The notes beneath the pieces were generated by a model. The model saw only the letters and a list, made by a program, of their open reading frames with translations. It did not search any database and was not told where the DNA came from. Source: Episyrphus balteatus (taxonomy: Eukaryota; Arthropoda; Insecta; Diptera; Syrphidae). From it: DNA of 64,000 nt. Below, one piece after another: positions 44,504-56,283 of this stretch. Positions within the stretch are counted from its first letter, which is position 1. Every line of letters starts with the position of its first letter. Where the stretch lies: the NCBI RefSeq assembly GCF_945859705.1, contig NC_079136.1, forward strand, positions 54,760,094 to 54,824,093, read 5' to 3'. The position numbers were made by a program, and so were the translations under genes.

Positions 44504-47500
44504 ATATTTTTAAGTTGCAAATATGAAAAATTATATATTTTTATTATGTTTTTGTTGGTTTGATAAGACATTCGGAGCTATACAGGGTGCTTTACTAGTC
44601 TAAGTAATAGTAAAAATGAAAATGGTGAACAACTATCTTTTGGCCTCTCAACATTCGGTAACTTGTTTTTGTCGAATATAGAATTTTTTGAAATTTTGGA
44701 CCAGTTACTTGGTTTTGAAACACCCTGCAATGGTTTGACACTGGAAGGTAGAATGTCTACCCTAAAATATTTATACTGCCAACATGTATGGTGGTCATTT
44801 TATTTGGAAAACTTGAATTGTCTGAAAAACTGTTGAAAGAGCTTTAGTAGAAAAGTGCATTTGACGTGTTTTTAGTAATGATTTTTTTTTTCAGTAAAAT
44901 GTATTTTTTATATAAACAATTTTATTAAAATTTCTTACATTTAGGTACGCTTTTAAGAAGAATAACTAAAACTGAAAAAAAACCTTCTTCTTCGATAACG
45001 TTGAAATGATGTTTATTTTTTAAATATAAACACATTTTGATGTTGATAAAGAAAGTTTGAAAAAAAAAATATTGTTGGACTTTTTAAAAAAATTAAAAAA
45101 ATTTATTTTTAAAAATAACATTTTTTTTTGACGTGATAACGTCTTATAAATCGATGAACCATGGCAGCCACCACAAAAAAAAGTGACGCAATCTTCTATA
45201 ACTTATTTGAAAGATAATAACCTAAAGCTTAATCCAAATGAAGGATTTTTAAAAATTCCGTCATTTAATAGGGTAAACAGGGGTAAAACGTAAAGATGAA
45301 ATTTGGGCTAAAATCTAAACGCAAAGTTTTAGAGAGTTGATTTTTTTTGTTATAGATAGATGAGACTAATTTAAGAATAAATGCATTTAAGAAAAAATTC
45401 TAAAAAAGTTTGAAACTAAGCTATAACGTTTTGTTTGAACGTTAAACACGTGCTATGACAAAATGATGATTTTTGGTAGGGAAAATTTTTTTTGACAATT
45501 CTAAAGGTGCCAGGTGAAAGATGAGAGAAAAAAAAATAGGCGTTCAATACGGATTTTTTTCCAACACTCTGCGTTTCGAAATATGAATATTTTTAAAAAC
45601 ACCTTGTTTTTTAGGGGTATTTTTGGGTAGTTTTTGATTTTTAGTTTTTTTTTTGGAGCGTTTAAAAAATCTCAAATTTATAGGACATGTAAGTTTTGGC
45701 TTTATGCATAGATGTGCAAAAAATTGGAATCGTTTAGTGAGCTTTGACTCAATAACGGAAGAAACAAGTTTTTAAAACACACGTTTTTTGACCGTTTTTA
45801 ACCGGTTTCCATCGTTTTTTATTTTTATCTTTTTTTCTTTAATAGATACAGGAAAAAAGTATACGGAGTAATGATAGACCATGACCACGACTAAATGTGT
45901 GCTAAATGTGTGCGAAGAATCATTTTCGTAAACACAATTTTGAGATAACGGTAAAATAAAATTTTAGAATTCAACAGGTTATAACTTTTGACCAAGAGCA
46001 GATAGAAATTTAACTTTTACGAGCATCCTGATACAATTACCTTTCATTTGGTATATCACACATAACGGTAGACTAACTACAAGCTACACAATGTTAAATC
46101 AAGAAACTTGCGAAACACCTCAAAACACCAGTGGAGATGTGTTGCTCCCCGAACAGCCACCAGTGTGGGAAGTACCGTAATCTCAGTCTGGAAATTCGAC
46201 ATGGTTGAATTTAAAAAAATCTAACTTATCTTGTAGGCATCTTTAAAATGAGATTGATACGTCATATGAAAGGTGAAATAATAAGATTTCATATGGTATA
46301 CAATTTTTGTATAGGTTGTCAAACAAAATAAATGATTCCATAGCGTGAGAACATAAAAATAAATGTTTTTTTTTTTTGCTTTTTTTAATGAAATGTGATC
46401 GAGTTCAAAAAATTCCCGAAATGTTGTATAACAATATGTTTGGGAATTTTTTTTTGAAAATTTTTGGAGATGTTTAAAAAAAAAAACGATTTTTTCATGC
46501 AGGGTGCCCTAAAAGTCAACGTCGACAGTTATCAGAAAAATAATTGAAACAAATCAGAGCCATTATATTTTGTGAGTTATGGAAATTCGAAAAAAAAAAT
46601 AGCAAAAATGGTCACCCTGTGACGGCCTTTTATGTGCCGTGACAACAAATCGTAAGTTTTTTTTGATATGTGACCTTGAATAACCCTGCTAACAAAAGCA
46701 TTCACAAATTTTTACTCAGCTGCATCAGTTTTAAAGAAAATATCACTTTTTTGCAAGACTAAATACTTAAAAATTTTACATGACCCTAATTCAATGAACC
46801 GTAGTGTAAAAATATGCACGGCGACATTTTGGCAAGTTACCTTAAAGGTTGGTATGTTTAATTCTCTTTTAAAAATGTTATTGAGAATATTCCATGAATA
46901 CAAAAATGTTTTTTTATTAAAAAATCCGACTTTATTTATTAAGTAATTTTTCCATATTATTTAATTTTTGTACCCTCTCAGAACTGAATCTTGTATTTTT
47001 GGCAGCAGTAAAGTGCTGATTTTTTAAAAGATAAGAGAAGCTTAATGAATACTCGAAAAGTAATAAATAGTTGGTAGGCTACATTAAAGCATATGTTTTT
47101 GAATTAAAAGAGTGGAAAACCCTATCTTTCGGTCTTTTGATCGGAAATGGCGACCGTAAAACACCGCGTACTCAAAGCAGGTTCGTAATTAACTTTTAGT
47201 TCAGTTAATTTATATGGTTTATTAATAGATGCAATAAGATAATATACCAATAAAAATTTTTGGTTGAAGGGCTCTTTTGAAATTAATAAAAAGTATGTGT
47301 TTTTAACTTTAGGGGCACTGAGGTGTATGTGTGTCTTTTTTTAAATTAAAATAATTTATACATAGACATTTTTGCTGTTCTTGAGCAATGTCGATTTTTA
47401 GTCTCTTGGGATTTATTCAAACTATTTTTATTTTTCTAATTGTGTGAATGTGAAACTACCGTTTAGACCTCAAAGCGAAAATGATGAAAATCATGAAATT

Positions 47501-47556
47501 TTTCCCAAAACTTTCCTAAAGATTAATTTAGTATTAAAAAAAAAAAAACAGAAAAC
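44504..47556. other. Intergenic DNA with repeat fragments
   Basis: No gene. A dispersed repeat lies at about 45960-46250. Short inverted CAGGGTG...CACCCTG pairs occur at 44582-44729 and 46500-46621 and may be small transposon ends. The rest is AT-rich. Confidence 0.5.
45960..46250. repeat. Dispersed repeat (CCATGTCGAAATTTC family), copy 2
   Basis: Inverse orientation to 30100-30320: ATTACCTTTCATTTGGTATATC, AAGCTACACAATGTTAAAT, CCTCAAAACACCAGTGGAGAT, AGTACCGTAATCTCAGT and ATTCGACATGGTTG. Compared with that copy it carries an extra block with CCGAACAGCCACCAGTGTGG, shared with copy 3. Confidence 0.7.
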
Positions 47557-47562
47557 TTTATT
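47557..47562 (-). terminator. Polyadenylation signal AATAAA immediately after the stop
   Basis: On the minus strand the stop TAG (47564-47566) is followed by AAATAAAG, so the signal lies one base beyond the stop codon. Confidence 0.5.
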
Positions 47563-47563
47563 T

Positions 47564-48185
47564 CTAATGACTTTTAGATAAAGGATATGCAACTGGGACA
47601 GCTCTAACAATTGGACTTACAGCATAAGCCCCTTCAACAACAGGTTCGTAATCAATCTCTTGAGCTGATGCGCTAACATATGGCACTTCTGTTGGCTTTG
47701 ATGTGACTAGTTTAGGAAGAGAAACTAAGGCCTTGACATTATGACTTCCTTGAATTGGAATCCGAGTTACAAATGCATTGAATCCATTAATCGAATCAGA
47801 TGTGTATTTAACTATTCTCTTAAATCCATCGGCATCAAGCAGCGAGTATTCACCATTTACTTTGTCTCCGTTTCGTGTTTCTACTTGGCTTTTTGAATCT
47901 CCAGAGGCGATGTCTTGAATGTTATAGCCATATTTGTATTGTGGATGTGAATCGTAGTCATATTTCCGGGGGATGTGGTGATATAAAGAAGACTGATACT
48001 GCACCGGAATTGTTTTAGCGATAGTAAATTGACTTGGTAGCAAAATTCCAGTTCCGGCACTTACAGTAGCAATACACGCAACAATCAATACAAACTGAAA
48101 TTGTGAATACGAAAAAAATATTAAGTCACAGTGGATGCATGAAATTAGGTCACATAAATTGAATTGAACTTACTTTGAATGCCAT
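47564..48185 (-). CDS. RR-2 cuticular protein, divergent
   Basis: Secreted chitin-binding cuticle protein. Exon 1 is 48174-48185 (MAFK), the intron is 48095-48173 (GTAAGT...TTTCAG), and exon 2 is 47564-48094, giving 180 residues. Signal peptide about 1-17 (ends TVSA). The RR-2 domain is about 50-113: YDSHPQYKYGYNI, then VETRNGDKVNGEYSLLDADG and NGFNAFV. The usual RDGDVV is RNGDKV here and the terminal NAVV is NAFV, so this member has diverged most among the clear RR-2 proteins. The tail lacks the AP-rich or LIKS repeats of its neighbours and is more acidic (QEIDYEPVVEGAYAV). It resembles Ccp84A/Edg84A-type proteins; no exact ortholog is claimed. Confidence 0.92.
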
Positions 48186-48275
48186 TGTGATCAAATGCGT
48201 AGCCAATTGTATATTTTGTAATGCTTTCTTTCAGGGTCTAAGATGGAGTGTTTTTTCTCGTTGGCATACTCTTTG

Positions 48276-48283
48276 CTTTTATA
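48276..48283 (-). promoter_or_regulatory. TATA box (TATAAAAG)
   Basis: Minus strand, CTATATAAAAGCAAAGAG, about 90 bases upstream of the ATG at 48185. Confidence 0.65.
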
Positions 48284-51200
48284 TAGATAGGTAGCTACTT
48301 TGCGAATATTTTGGACTTTTGTATGCAGAGATACCTTAGTTGTGTAATTCAGACTCATTTACGAGTATATTGTTATCTGTCAAACATGCGGCGGTGGCGG
48401 AGTTGAAATCCTTTGTAATTCGCATTCAATAAAGGTATTTGGTCATGGACCACTGCACGTCTATGAGTTGACTACAAATCAAGCTTTTTTTATATGATTG
48501 AAAACATTTTACAGTATGGCTCGAAAGTAATATAAATGACTTTGGTTTTATTTTATTGGGACACCAATATTCGATGATAAAATTGAAACTTAACTTATTT
48601 GGAACTTTAATTGGTTACTAAACACCAAGCAAAGCATGTAGACCAGTGGTCTATTTCACCAAATACAACTCACAATTAAAAATAAGAAGTTGTTCTTTCT
48701 TTTAACAAATTTGTAACTTTTTGTATGTATTTCCAAATTGGTGAAGCAGAATTTGCTAATCTTTTTACAATTTTTATAAAGAAGTACTTGTAAATTGTAA
48801 TTTGTAAGACGTTGAAATGGGCCCCTTTATTACCTACATTATTAATCTAAAAGTCAAAAAGTTGAAAACTCTTTCTGGAAATTTAACTGAATAGTGAAGC
48901 ACCTGAAGAGTTTAAAACCACACTTTTTATTAAAAACCAAAACTCCCTTCAACCAAAAAATTTTGTTATCTTATTGCAACTATTAATCAACACCATAACG
49001 CAAAATTTGCTCTAGCAAGAAAGTATTTGCATCGTGTAGAAAAAAATTCGAAGTTTTATTTAAAACCTACATTAAGATGATGGAAAAATTAAAAAAAAGT
49101 TGTTTTTGTCAATCCGTCGATTCCGTCGGTCTGTGCGTCGTCGGTTTGGATGTTTGTCGGTTCGTCTTTGTGTCTATCTGTACAACGAGCTAGAGCCCAA
49201 ACAGGTGTGTTGATTTTCTTGAAATTTTTTGTTATGTTATAATCTCGTTTAAAGCTTGTACCTCGCATATAATTTTTTCGAGTAATTGCATTTTTCTCAA
49301 AAAATCTCTAACGATTTCAAATTTAGTCTAAGTAATGGAGCTATTCTGAAAAAACTGCGTTTTTAGTTTTTCTCATAAAATTCGGATAGCGGGATTATGG
49401 CGTTCAGTTTTTTGTAAAAACAGACATTTTGGTTATTTAAGTACGGATATGTGATTAAAGTCTGGACCGATTTTAATTAAACTTGAAAGACAGATATTTC
49501 TTATCATTCTGAATGATTCTTTGTATTCTAATTTTAAAAAAATTGGACCACATTAAAAAATAAACAATTTCGAAAAATCTCCAAAAGTTAGCTAATATTT
49601 ATGTACTTTGAAATATAAGAACAAATATGTGCGACCCAGTCGTGCATTTTATTTATACATATCTCGCTAAGAACAACGTGTACCTCAGATACATAATTTT
49701 AAATTCATTGGGAATTTCTCAAAAACTGCTCTAAGGATATTGATTTAACCTTGCATTTGTTATATTCAAAACAAACATTGCAATAAAATTGCTTTTTCAG
49801 TTTTTTTTTCGATTTTGTAAAAAAATAAAGAAACATCTTTTCAAAATTTAATTTTTAATATACGAGGTATCCCAAAACTAATGATTCAAACGAAAAATGC
49901 TGATAGGCCAACTTAAAGGCTCTCAGAATTTGGTAGTTTATTCATCTCAAGTTCTTACTGTTTTCGCATAAATGCAGTTCTTGTGAAATTTCTAATAATC
50001 CCTACATCAGTATTTTGCTTCCTCCGCCCATTTTTGATTTCTTTTTTACAATTCATTTAAACATTGCCGTTCTAATTAATCAAAATATTTTCAATTCAAT
50101 ACGTCATTAAGCTACAAAGCTAACCATTCCAAGTTTTATAAAAACTCAATTTTTTACTTTTTTTAGAGCAACCCAAAAAAAAAAATTGTATTGTGTCACA
50201 CTGGTTTATTATTTTAAAAAACGTATTCTGTTATTGCAGTTAAAAAAAAATATATAAAAATTTCCATAGATAAAGTTATGTAGAGCGAAAGATACATATT
50301 ACAATTATTTGAATTCTACCTAAAAGAGTTTTTCAGACTAAGAAATAAACAAAAATACACATTTCCTCGAACTGTTAATTGTTTATTTCTTTTAAAACAA
50401 AATTCTTTTTTAATGTTTATGTTATCGGACAAAAAAGCCTGATTCAACATAAACATTATTAACTAGGTAGTTCAAATAACACTGGTCAACAAAATTGAAC
50501 TTTTTTTTTTGCCACAAGAACCAAGATATACTTTTTGATTTGCTGAACTCGAATCTGAAGTCAGAAAAATTTGATTGGCCTTCGTTTTTGAGATATTACC
50601 GTTATAAAATGCTAAAAAACATCATTTTGGCTGTTTTCGAGCTTCTGTTTTTATGTGGGGTAGTTCATTGTATACAGATTTGTAACGGTGATTATAAGAA
50701 CAGATATTCTTCTTTCAAAAACTGTTTAAATTTATCTTTAATTGCTCGAGATATCTATCTGAAGTTTCAGTTAATAAGCTAAAGAGAAAGTAAACTTAAT
50801 CTAAAGTTTAAGTCACTGGTAACAGAATTTTTGCCACAAAAACCAAAATATAATTTTCCGTTCTTGAAATATAACCGTTATAACAGTTTTTTTTTTTTGA
50901 ACGGAGTATTTCGGTAATAACGGAGGCCAAAAGCATTTTTCTGATTGCGGATTCGAGTTCAGCAACCCAAAAACCTTTAGAACAGTACATTTTGGTTCTT
51001 GTGGCAAAAAACGTTTAATTTGGTTGGTCAGTGCTGTTTCTGAGTCAAAGATCACTCATTAAATTTTAAATATCTGGGGCAGTAAAAGAGATATCGGAAA
51101 GATTAAAACATTTTTTGGAAGAATAAAACCAGTTCTTATAGGCACTGTTACAAATTTTTTTTCATAAGAAATTACCCCACATAAAAACATTACCTCGAAA

Positions 51201-52353
51201 ACAACCAAAATGACGTTTTTCGGCATTTTCTAATGGTAATATTTCAAAAACGGAGGCTAATAAAAATTTTCTGACTTCAGATTCGAGTTTAGCACATCCA
51301 AAACTACTAGGAAAGTATATTTTGGTTTCTTGTGGCAAAAACCTTGTTGACCAGTGTAATTTTTGTTTTAAAGAAGGCCTAATTCCAAAGATTATATTAA
51401 AAACTACGACAGAATTTTTAAGTGCAAATTCAATTCTGTCCAAAATTATTATTTTTTGTTCACTCGAATGTCTTGTTCACTCAACGAAAAATCAACTACT
51501 AATCACCTTCTTTTAACCCAGCTATGCATAAATTTCCTTAATAAATGCCCAAACAATATCTGGTAAGCAAAATTTCTTCAGATACTCCAAGCACTCACTT
51601 GTGCATACATTTTGATATTTCTATTATTTGTTATGGAAATAACAGTAGGTATTTGATCTAGTTTTAGCCCTTTTGTAGGTTAATAAAATGCACAGTTTCA
51701 AACAATTAAAGAAAATCCGCTCTCGTGCATTAGTTAAACTACGCTTAATTTGAAACACAACTTATGGTTGCCCATTTAACCTTAGCAGCATATGAATATG
51801 CTGTTTTGTTTCTTAAGACTTTTTGCAAAACAGAAATTCCAAAAATTCTAATAAGCAAACTCATATCTTGATTTAAATTGATATAGCAGTTTTACTACCA
51901 ATTAATCTTCTATTTTAGTAACAACTCGTTATCCAACCTGCAACATGCAATTACAATTCCAACCAAGTACAGAAATACGTTTTATTAGTCTTTAACTGCC
52001 ATCGCACCCTGTAAACTGTTCAATAAAGCTTTTTCTATAAATTTTCGAACTGTCAGTAATAAAACATATTTGCCCAACTCTTAATATTTATAACTCAAAA
52101 GTTTATGTTTATTCATTTACTGTTAATGTTGTTACCTACCGAAGTCGAATTTCATAATTATTTATTATTTTTTTTCTACCATTTCTCTCGCATAAATCCA
52201 ATCAACATCGAAATAAATAATGAACAAAATAAAAAATCTCTTTCCTCCTCATTATAAAAAATTATTTCGCAAGTCATACGCCGCGCCGCTCAAACAGCGA
52301 TATACCAACTTCCAACACATTTGGTTCGCGCCTAACACTTCCAATTCGCGCGG
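48284..52353. other. Intergenic DNA with repeats
   Basis: No gene. About 49100-49950 has repeat features: GTCGGTCTGTGCGTCGTCGG near 49124, GTGCGACCCAGTCGTGCA at 49629, and GGCTCTCAGAATTT near 49918, which also occurs near 58913. A foldback element is at 50480-51356. The interval 51360-52353 shows nothing except a somewhat GC-richer promoter region from 52270. Confidence 0.5.
50480..51356. mobile_element. Compound foldback element with CACTGGTCAAC ends
   Basis: The left end is CACTGGTCAAC and the right end GTTGACCAGTG, flanked by TAA on both sides. Inside, related ends recur: CACTGGTAACAGAATTTTTG near 50815 and GGTTGGTCAGTG near 51022-51033 in inverse orientation. Each is followed inward by TTGCCACAAGAACCAA-type sequence. 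The result is two nested inverted pairs. No transposase; the overlapping frames inside are translations of the repeat. Confidence 0.7.
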
Positions 52354-52360
52354 TATAAAA
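52354..52360 (+). promoter_or_regulatory. TATA box (TATAAAA)
   Basis: In TTCGCGCGGTATAAAACATT, 95 bases before the ATG at 52449. The preceding 90 bases are unusually GC-rich for this window (CGCCGCGCCGCTC). Confidence 0.7.
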
Positions 52361-52448
52361 CATTATAATCAACAAAAGATTTAGATACATTTCATATTAG
52401 CTAGACTCCATCACTAGCGAACCATCCATCAATCGAAACGGAACAAAA

Positions 52449-53096
52449 ATGGGTCTCAGAGTAAGTCGGAAATATTATTTCATTTCAGTTTTTTTTTTCA
52501 TAACAATTTTTTAATTATTTTTTTTTTTCTAGTTATTAATGGGTTTATTTTTTATTGTGATCTCGGAAGCTGGATTTGTTCAAGACAACCAAAATATCTT
52601 CTACGGACATTCAGGAGCTATTCAATCTGATCCAGTTTCTTACCAGTCTTTTGTTAATTACGATTCAAAATTCTCAACTTCCGATCATAATTTTGTTGAT
52701 TCCCACAAACAATCATCAAAACCGAAGTCAACAAGTCTATTCAAACCGGCTGATTATGCTGATCAAGCTGCTTACAAAGAAGAAGTCGAGAGTGCCCATC
52801 GATTTGCCTTGACCAATAGACACAACAATAGCGATGCCGCCTATGTGGAAGCATACAATGAGGCTTTGAAAGCTCAAAGAAAAGCCGAATCAGCTGAAAT
52901 CGAATCGACTAGTTACATTTCACATTTGCTACAATACAAATTCGGATTAAATTCGGAACAATCGCGGGTAACGAAGAGCAAAGATTTAGGCAAAGGAGAA
53001 TACTATTTGGCTGGAAATCATGACCTTAGACAAAAAGTTCAATATGTTTCGGCTCCGGGGTATAAATTCAATGGTAATGGAGTTGTGCACCGATAA
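52449..53096 (+). CDS. Secreted protein with a divergent RR-like domain
   Basis: Exon 1 is 52449-52460 (MGLR), the intron is 52461-52532 (GTAAGT...TTCTAG), and exon 2 is 52533-53096, giving 191 residues. Signal peptide about 1-17 (LLMGLFFIVISEA). Residues 18-78 are polar and Ser/Asn/Asp-rich. Residues 79-128 are charged, Ala/Glu-rich and probably helical (YADQAAYKEEVESAHRF). The C-terminus (about 134-191) reads like a decayed RR domain: QYKFGLNSEQSRV, KGEYYLAGNHDLRQKVQYVS, NGNGVV. The RDGD motif is missing and the DADG turn is replaced by GNHD. Gene architecture and neighbours match the cuticle cluster, so a cuticle protein is likely, but chitin binding is uncertain. The domain lies at the extreme C-terminus, unlike its neighbours. 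Confidence 0.85.
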
Positions 53097-53155
53097 CCAC
53101 AATATGTTACAGAAACATCAGCTATTCAATTTGCTCCAGCGAATTTGGGTTCACA

Positions 53156-53161
53156 AATAAA
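53156..53161 (+). terminator. Polyadenylation signal AATAAA
   Basis: 60 bases after the stop at 53096 (TCACAAATAAAATTTTGG). Confidence 0.65.
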
Positions 53162-53827
53162 ATTTTGGTTCATCGCTAGCAATAAACTTCATGCGTACTT
53201 GCGTATATTAGCTAATTAGTACCTATAAAATATTTTCACTATATTGAGCTCTTAAAATAAATTTATGAACAGTATTAGTATTTTTTAAATATTTCATTAT
53301 GTAGCAATTTTTCAATAAAATAATAAAATAGACAAATTACAAAAATTATATTGACTTTTTGAATTTTTTACTGAAACTTTTGTATTTTTTTTGTATTTTC
53401 AAAAATGTATTTGGTCGCACAATTTCTTGAACAAGAAGGTAAATGGTTCAATCTTTAGAGCAATCCAGTTGCCAAAATATTTGAATGAACACATTGAAAA
53501 CATCATTTTTTTAAGACAATTTACTTCCGTTTTCTGATTTTTTTTGTTTGATTCACTGTTTCTGAAATAAAAACAAAAACAGTGGAATAATTACTCGAAA
53601 AAACTGGTCAAATTCATCAAACAATTTTTAATATTTTTATTTTAATTTGAAAACACTTGGCAACCATTTTTCAGTTATTAAACTGTGCATTTTGTATCCT
53701 TACACAAAATGGCGGATAAAATTTAATAGTTAAATACCAAGAGTAGGTATCAAGAAATTTATACACTAATTGGTATTGGATTGGACTCGAGGCGGGATTT
53801 CACTTCTGAGACAGATTATTTTTATTT

Positions 53828-53952
53828 TTACCGACTTCCAAAAAGGAGGAGATATTCAATTCGTTTCCATTTCAATTTCGTTCAGTTTAAATCATAGGAA
53901 CTATTAGAAAAACCATAAAACCCCGTTTTGAATCATGGAAGTCGGTTTTGTT
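53828..53952. mobile_element. Short MITE with ACCGACTTCC ends
   Basis: The left end is ACCGACTTCCAAAAAGGAGG and the right end is inverted, GGAAGTCGGTTT, about 125 bp apart. The size and short inverted ends suggest a MITE; no coding capacity. I recall similar ends as common in insect genomes but could not check this. Confidence 0.5.
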
Positions 53953-54569
53953 TTTTTGATAAAAATGATTATATTATGTAGCTAGTATGTATTTGTTTAT
54001 CCTAATTTAAAACAGTGGTTTCAATTATCATATGAATAAGAAGATTTTCGAACCACTTATTTTTAAGGAAGGTGGGACACCGTGACGTATGCGTAACATT
54101 TCCTTTTTAAAGAAAGACTTAAAAACTTATAATAACCATAAAAACAATTATGGTATGTGTGTAAGAAAAGACTCCTGTGCGCAGGTTGAATTCAACAATG
54201 AAAAACTATGGTACAGTAGGGAGAAAAGGTTCAGAGGTAGGGTTAGATAGGGAAATTAAAATGCACGATAATAAACGTTGCTTCGAAAAGCTTCGCCAAA
54301 GAGTATTTTTAATTTAATTTTATAAAAAACTTTAAAAAAATAAGATAAAATTTTTATTTAAAATTACAAAAAACTTCATTCTAAATGGCTTTGACCTCCT
54401 AAAAAAACGAGGAATTAAAAAAAAAAATCATTAAATCGTTAGAGAAGTTTTGAAATAAAAGTTTTTTTTTTTAAATACAAGTTTTGAAAAGTATAAATGT
54501 TTGATTTGTCATCAAACCCAAAAATAAAATGAATCATTCGCTTTTTGGGATCAATTACAGATTTTACTG

Positions 54570-55205
54570 TTTCTTCGAAAAAACACCCTTTTTTCACCAA
54601 AATTTTTGTTATTAAAACTCTTTATTCTTGCTTTCTATCCGAAATTTAATGTTTTTACCAAATTTCATTAGGGTGACCCATCATTTTGGTTTTCACTCAA
54701 AAAAACACCCTTTCAACTATGATATTTTTATAGACACTTTAGATTCTTGTTTCTCATCTTAAAAGTAACATAATTGCTGAATTTTAATAGGATACCACTA
54801 ATATTACTCTATTATTAGGTACACACTTTTTCAAATACCTATACCCATATTTTCTCCACACCTAAAAAATACAACCTTTCACATTAAAAAAATTTATAGA
54901 TTTCTTTGATATGTAATTCCCATGGGTAAGATAAAATATTATATGAATTTCGTAAGGGTACCTTTTATACCATTGATTTTATTGGATTAAAAAAAAAATC
55001 ACCCTTCAACCTAAAATATTTGTATAGACTTTTTGGGTACTTGGTTTTTGTTATAAATAAAACATTTTTACCAATTTTCATTGGTGTAACAATTTTTTCC
55101 CAGTTTTTGTGATAATTATTCCGAATTTCATCATTGCTCAAAAAAAAAACACCTCTTTACTCAATATAATTTTTTACACTTTATAGATTCTTAGTTCTTT
55201 GATTT
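54570..55205 (+). repeat. Degenerate tandem repeat, period about 120-150 bp
   Basis: About five copies starting near 54580, 54705, 54860, 54990 and 55140. Each has an A-run followed by CACCCTTT or CACCTCTTT, then ATATTTTTATAGACACTTTAG-like sequence, then TTCTTGTTTC or TTCTTAGTTC. Most then have an ACCAAATTTCATTAGGGTGAC-like block. The middle copy is the most decayed. Confidence 0.6.
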
Positions 55206-55998
55206 TTTTTTAAGTGATGCCGTTTGTAACTAATAATAATTTGCTATTAAGAACCAGTATTATTTGTTCATGTCCACTTTTTCATGGAAAGCTAGCTTGG
55301 TGTTATCTAAATTATAAACTCCGAATAGAAAGTACAATATAATTAAAACTTTATTTTTCCAACATTATCTTTTCGGGATTGAAGTTATTTTAATTGAATA
55401 TTTATTTCTATTTTACATTGAATGTGTTTGCATTTTTTCCCTCAAAATATTAAGAGATGATGTCTCAAGCGCGTGAGCCTCTAATGTTTGTGTATCTATC
55501 ACTCCAAGTCGATTTGTAATTCAAATTTCAGTGATAGTTGACACTCACTAAATGCAATATTTGCGGAAAGAAAACTAACCAAAGATAAGTTGAGTATGAC
55601 TTTCATGTGAATTGTGAGTTGATAAACATACATAATTGCTATAAATTATTGCAAATTAATTTATTGTTTCCGTAGGCTTGATTCTTTTTCTTTTTTTATT
55701 TTCTCACCAATCACGACCAGTTAAGCACAGTCAAATACTTTGCAATTGCCATCATTTCCATACAAATAACTATACGAAATTGTTTTAAAAACCAGTGTGA
55801 TAGCCACTAAACATCAACACTCTGCAAGTAATTTGATGATTATATTTATCAAAAAGTCATTGAACATACATAGAATTAAAATTATGCAATATTGAAACCT
55901 GCAAGCCACTGCAAATTCTCTCTTAAGTAAACAATAAACAAATTAACACCTAATAAAGCCTTTGCTCTCTTGTTTTGTGATACAAAAATGTTTTTGCA

Positions 55999-56011
55999 TT
56001 ACATCAGCCAA
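55999..56011 (+). promoter_or_regulatory. Shared upstream motif TTACATCAGCCAA
   Basis: Exact match, about 285 bases before the ATG at 56284, followed by GTTACTCTTTATGATAAA. Confidence 0.5.
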
Positions 56012-56221
56012 TTTCAAGCTCTCGTAGATGTTACTCTTTATGATAAACTGAAACACTTATATCATAGAGACACAACAAAAACAAAATTAGAGCAAGTAGG
56101 AGTTATTCTGAGCTAGGCTTTGATCTTAGGTGTTCGGATCTGATCTAACAAGAGAATACAAAACGTATACTCTTTGAAATAGGTAAATGCATTGTATACA
56201 AGATAACTAACTTAAAAATTG

Positions 56222-56229
56222 TATAAAAG
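56222..56229 (+). promoter_or_regulatory. TATA box (TATAAAAG)
   Basis: About 62 bases before the ATG at 56284. The leader contains ATATCAAACAAATTTGTG and AGAATAGTTAAC. Confidence 0.75.
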
Positions 56230-56283
56230 AAAAATTGTGTATCCTTTTCATATCAAACAAATTTGTGCATCAGAATAGTTAAC

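Larger units (their letters stand above)
53162..55839. other. Intergenic DNA with a MITE and a tandem repeat
   Basis: No gene. Holds the short inverted-repeat element at 53828-53952 and the degenerate tandem repeat at 54570-55205; the remainder is AT-rich. Confidence 0.5.

Noticed and set aside
50495..51516. Several 60-95-codon frames
   Set aside because: They are translations of the nested foldback at 50480-51356; similar peptides recur because the DNA repeats.
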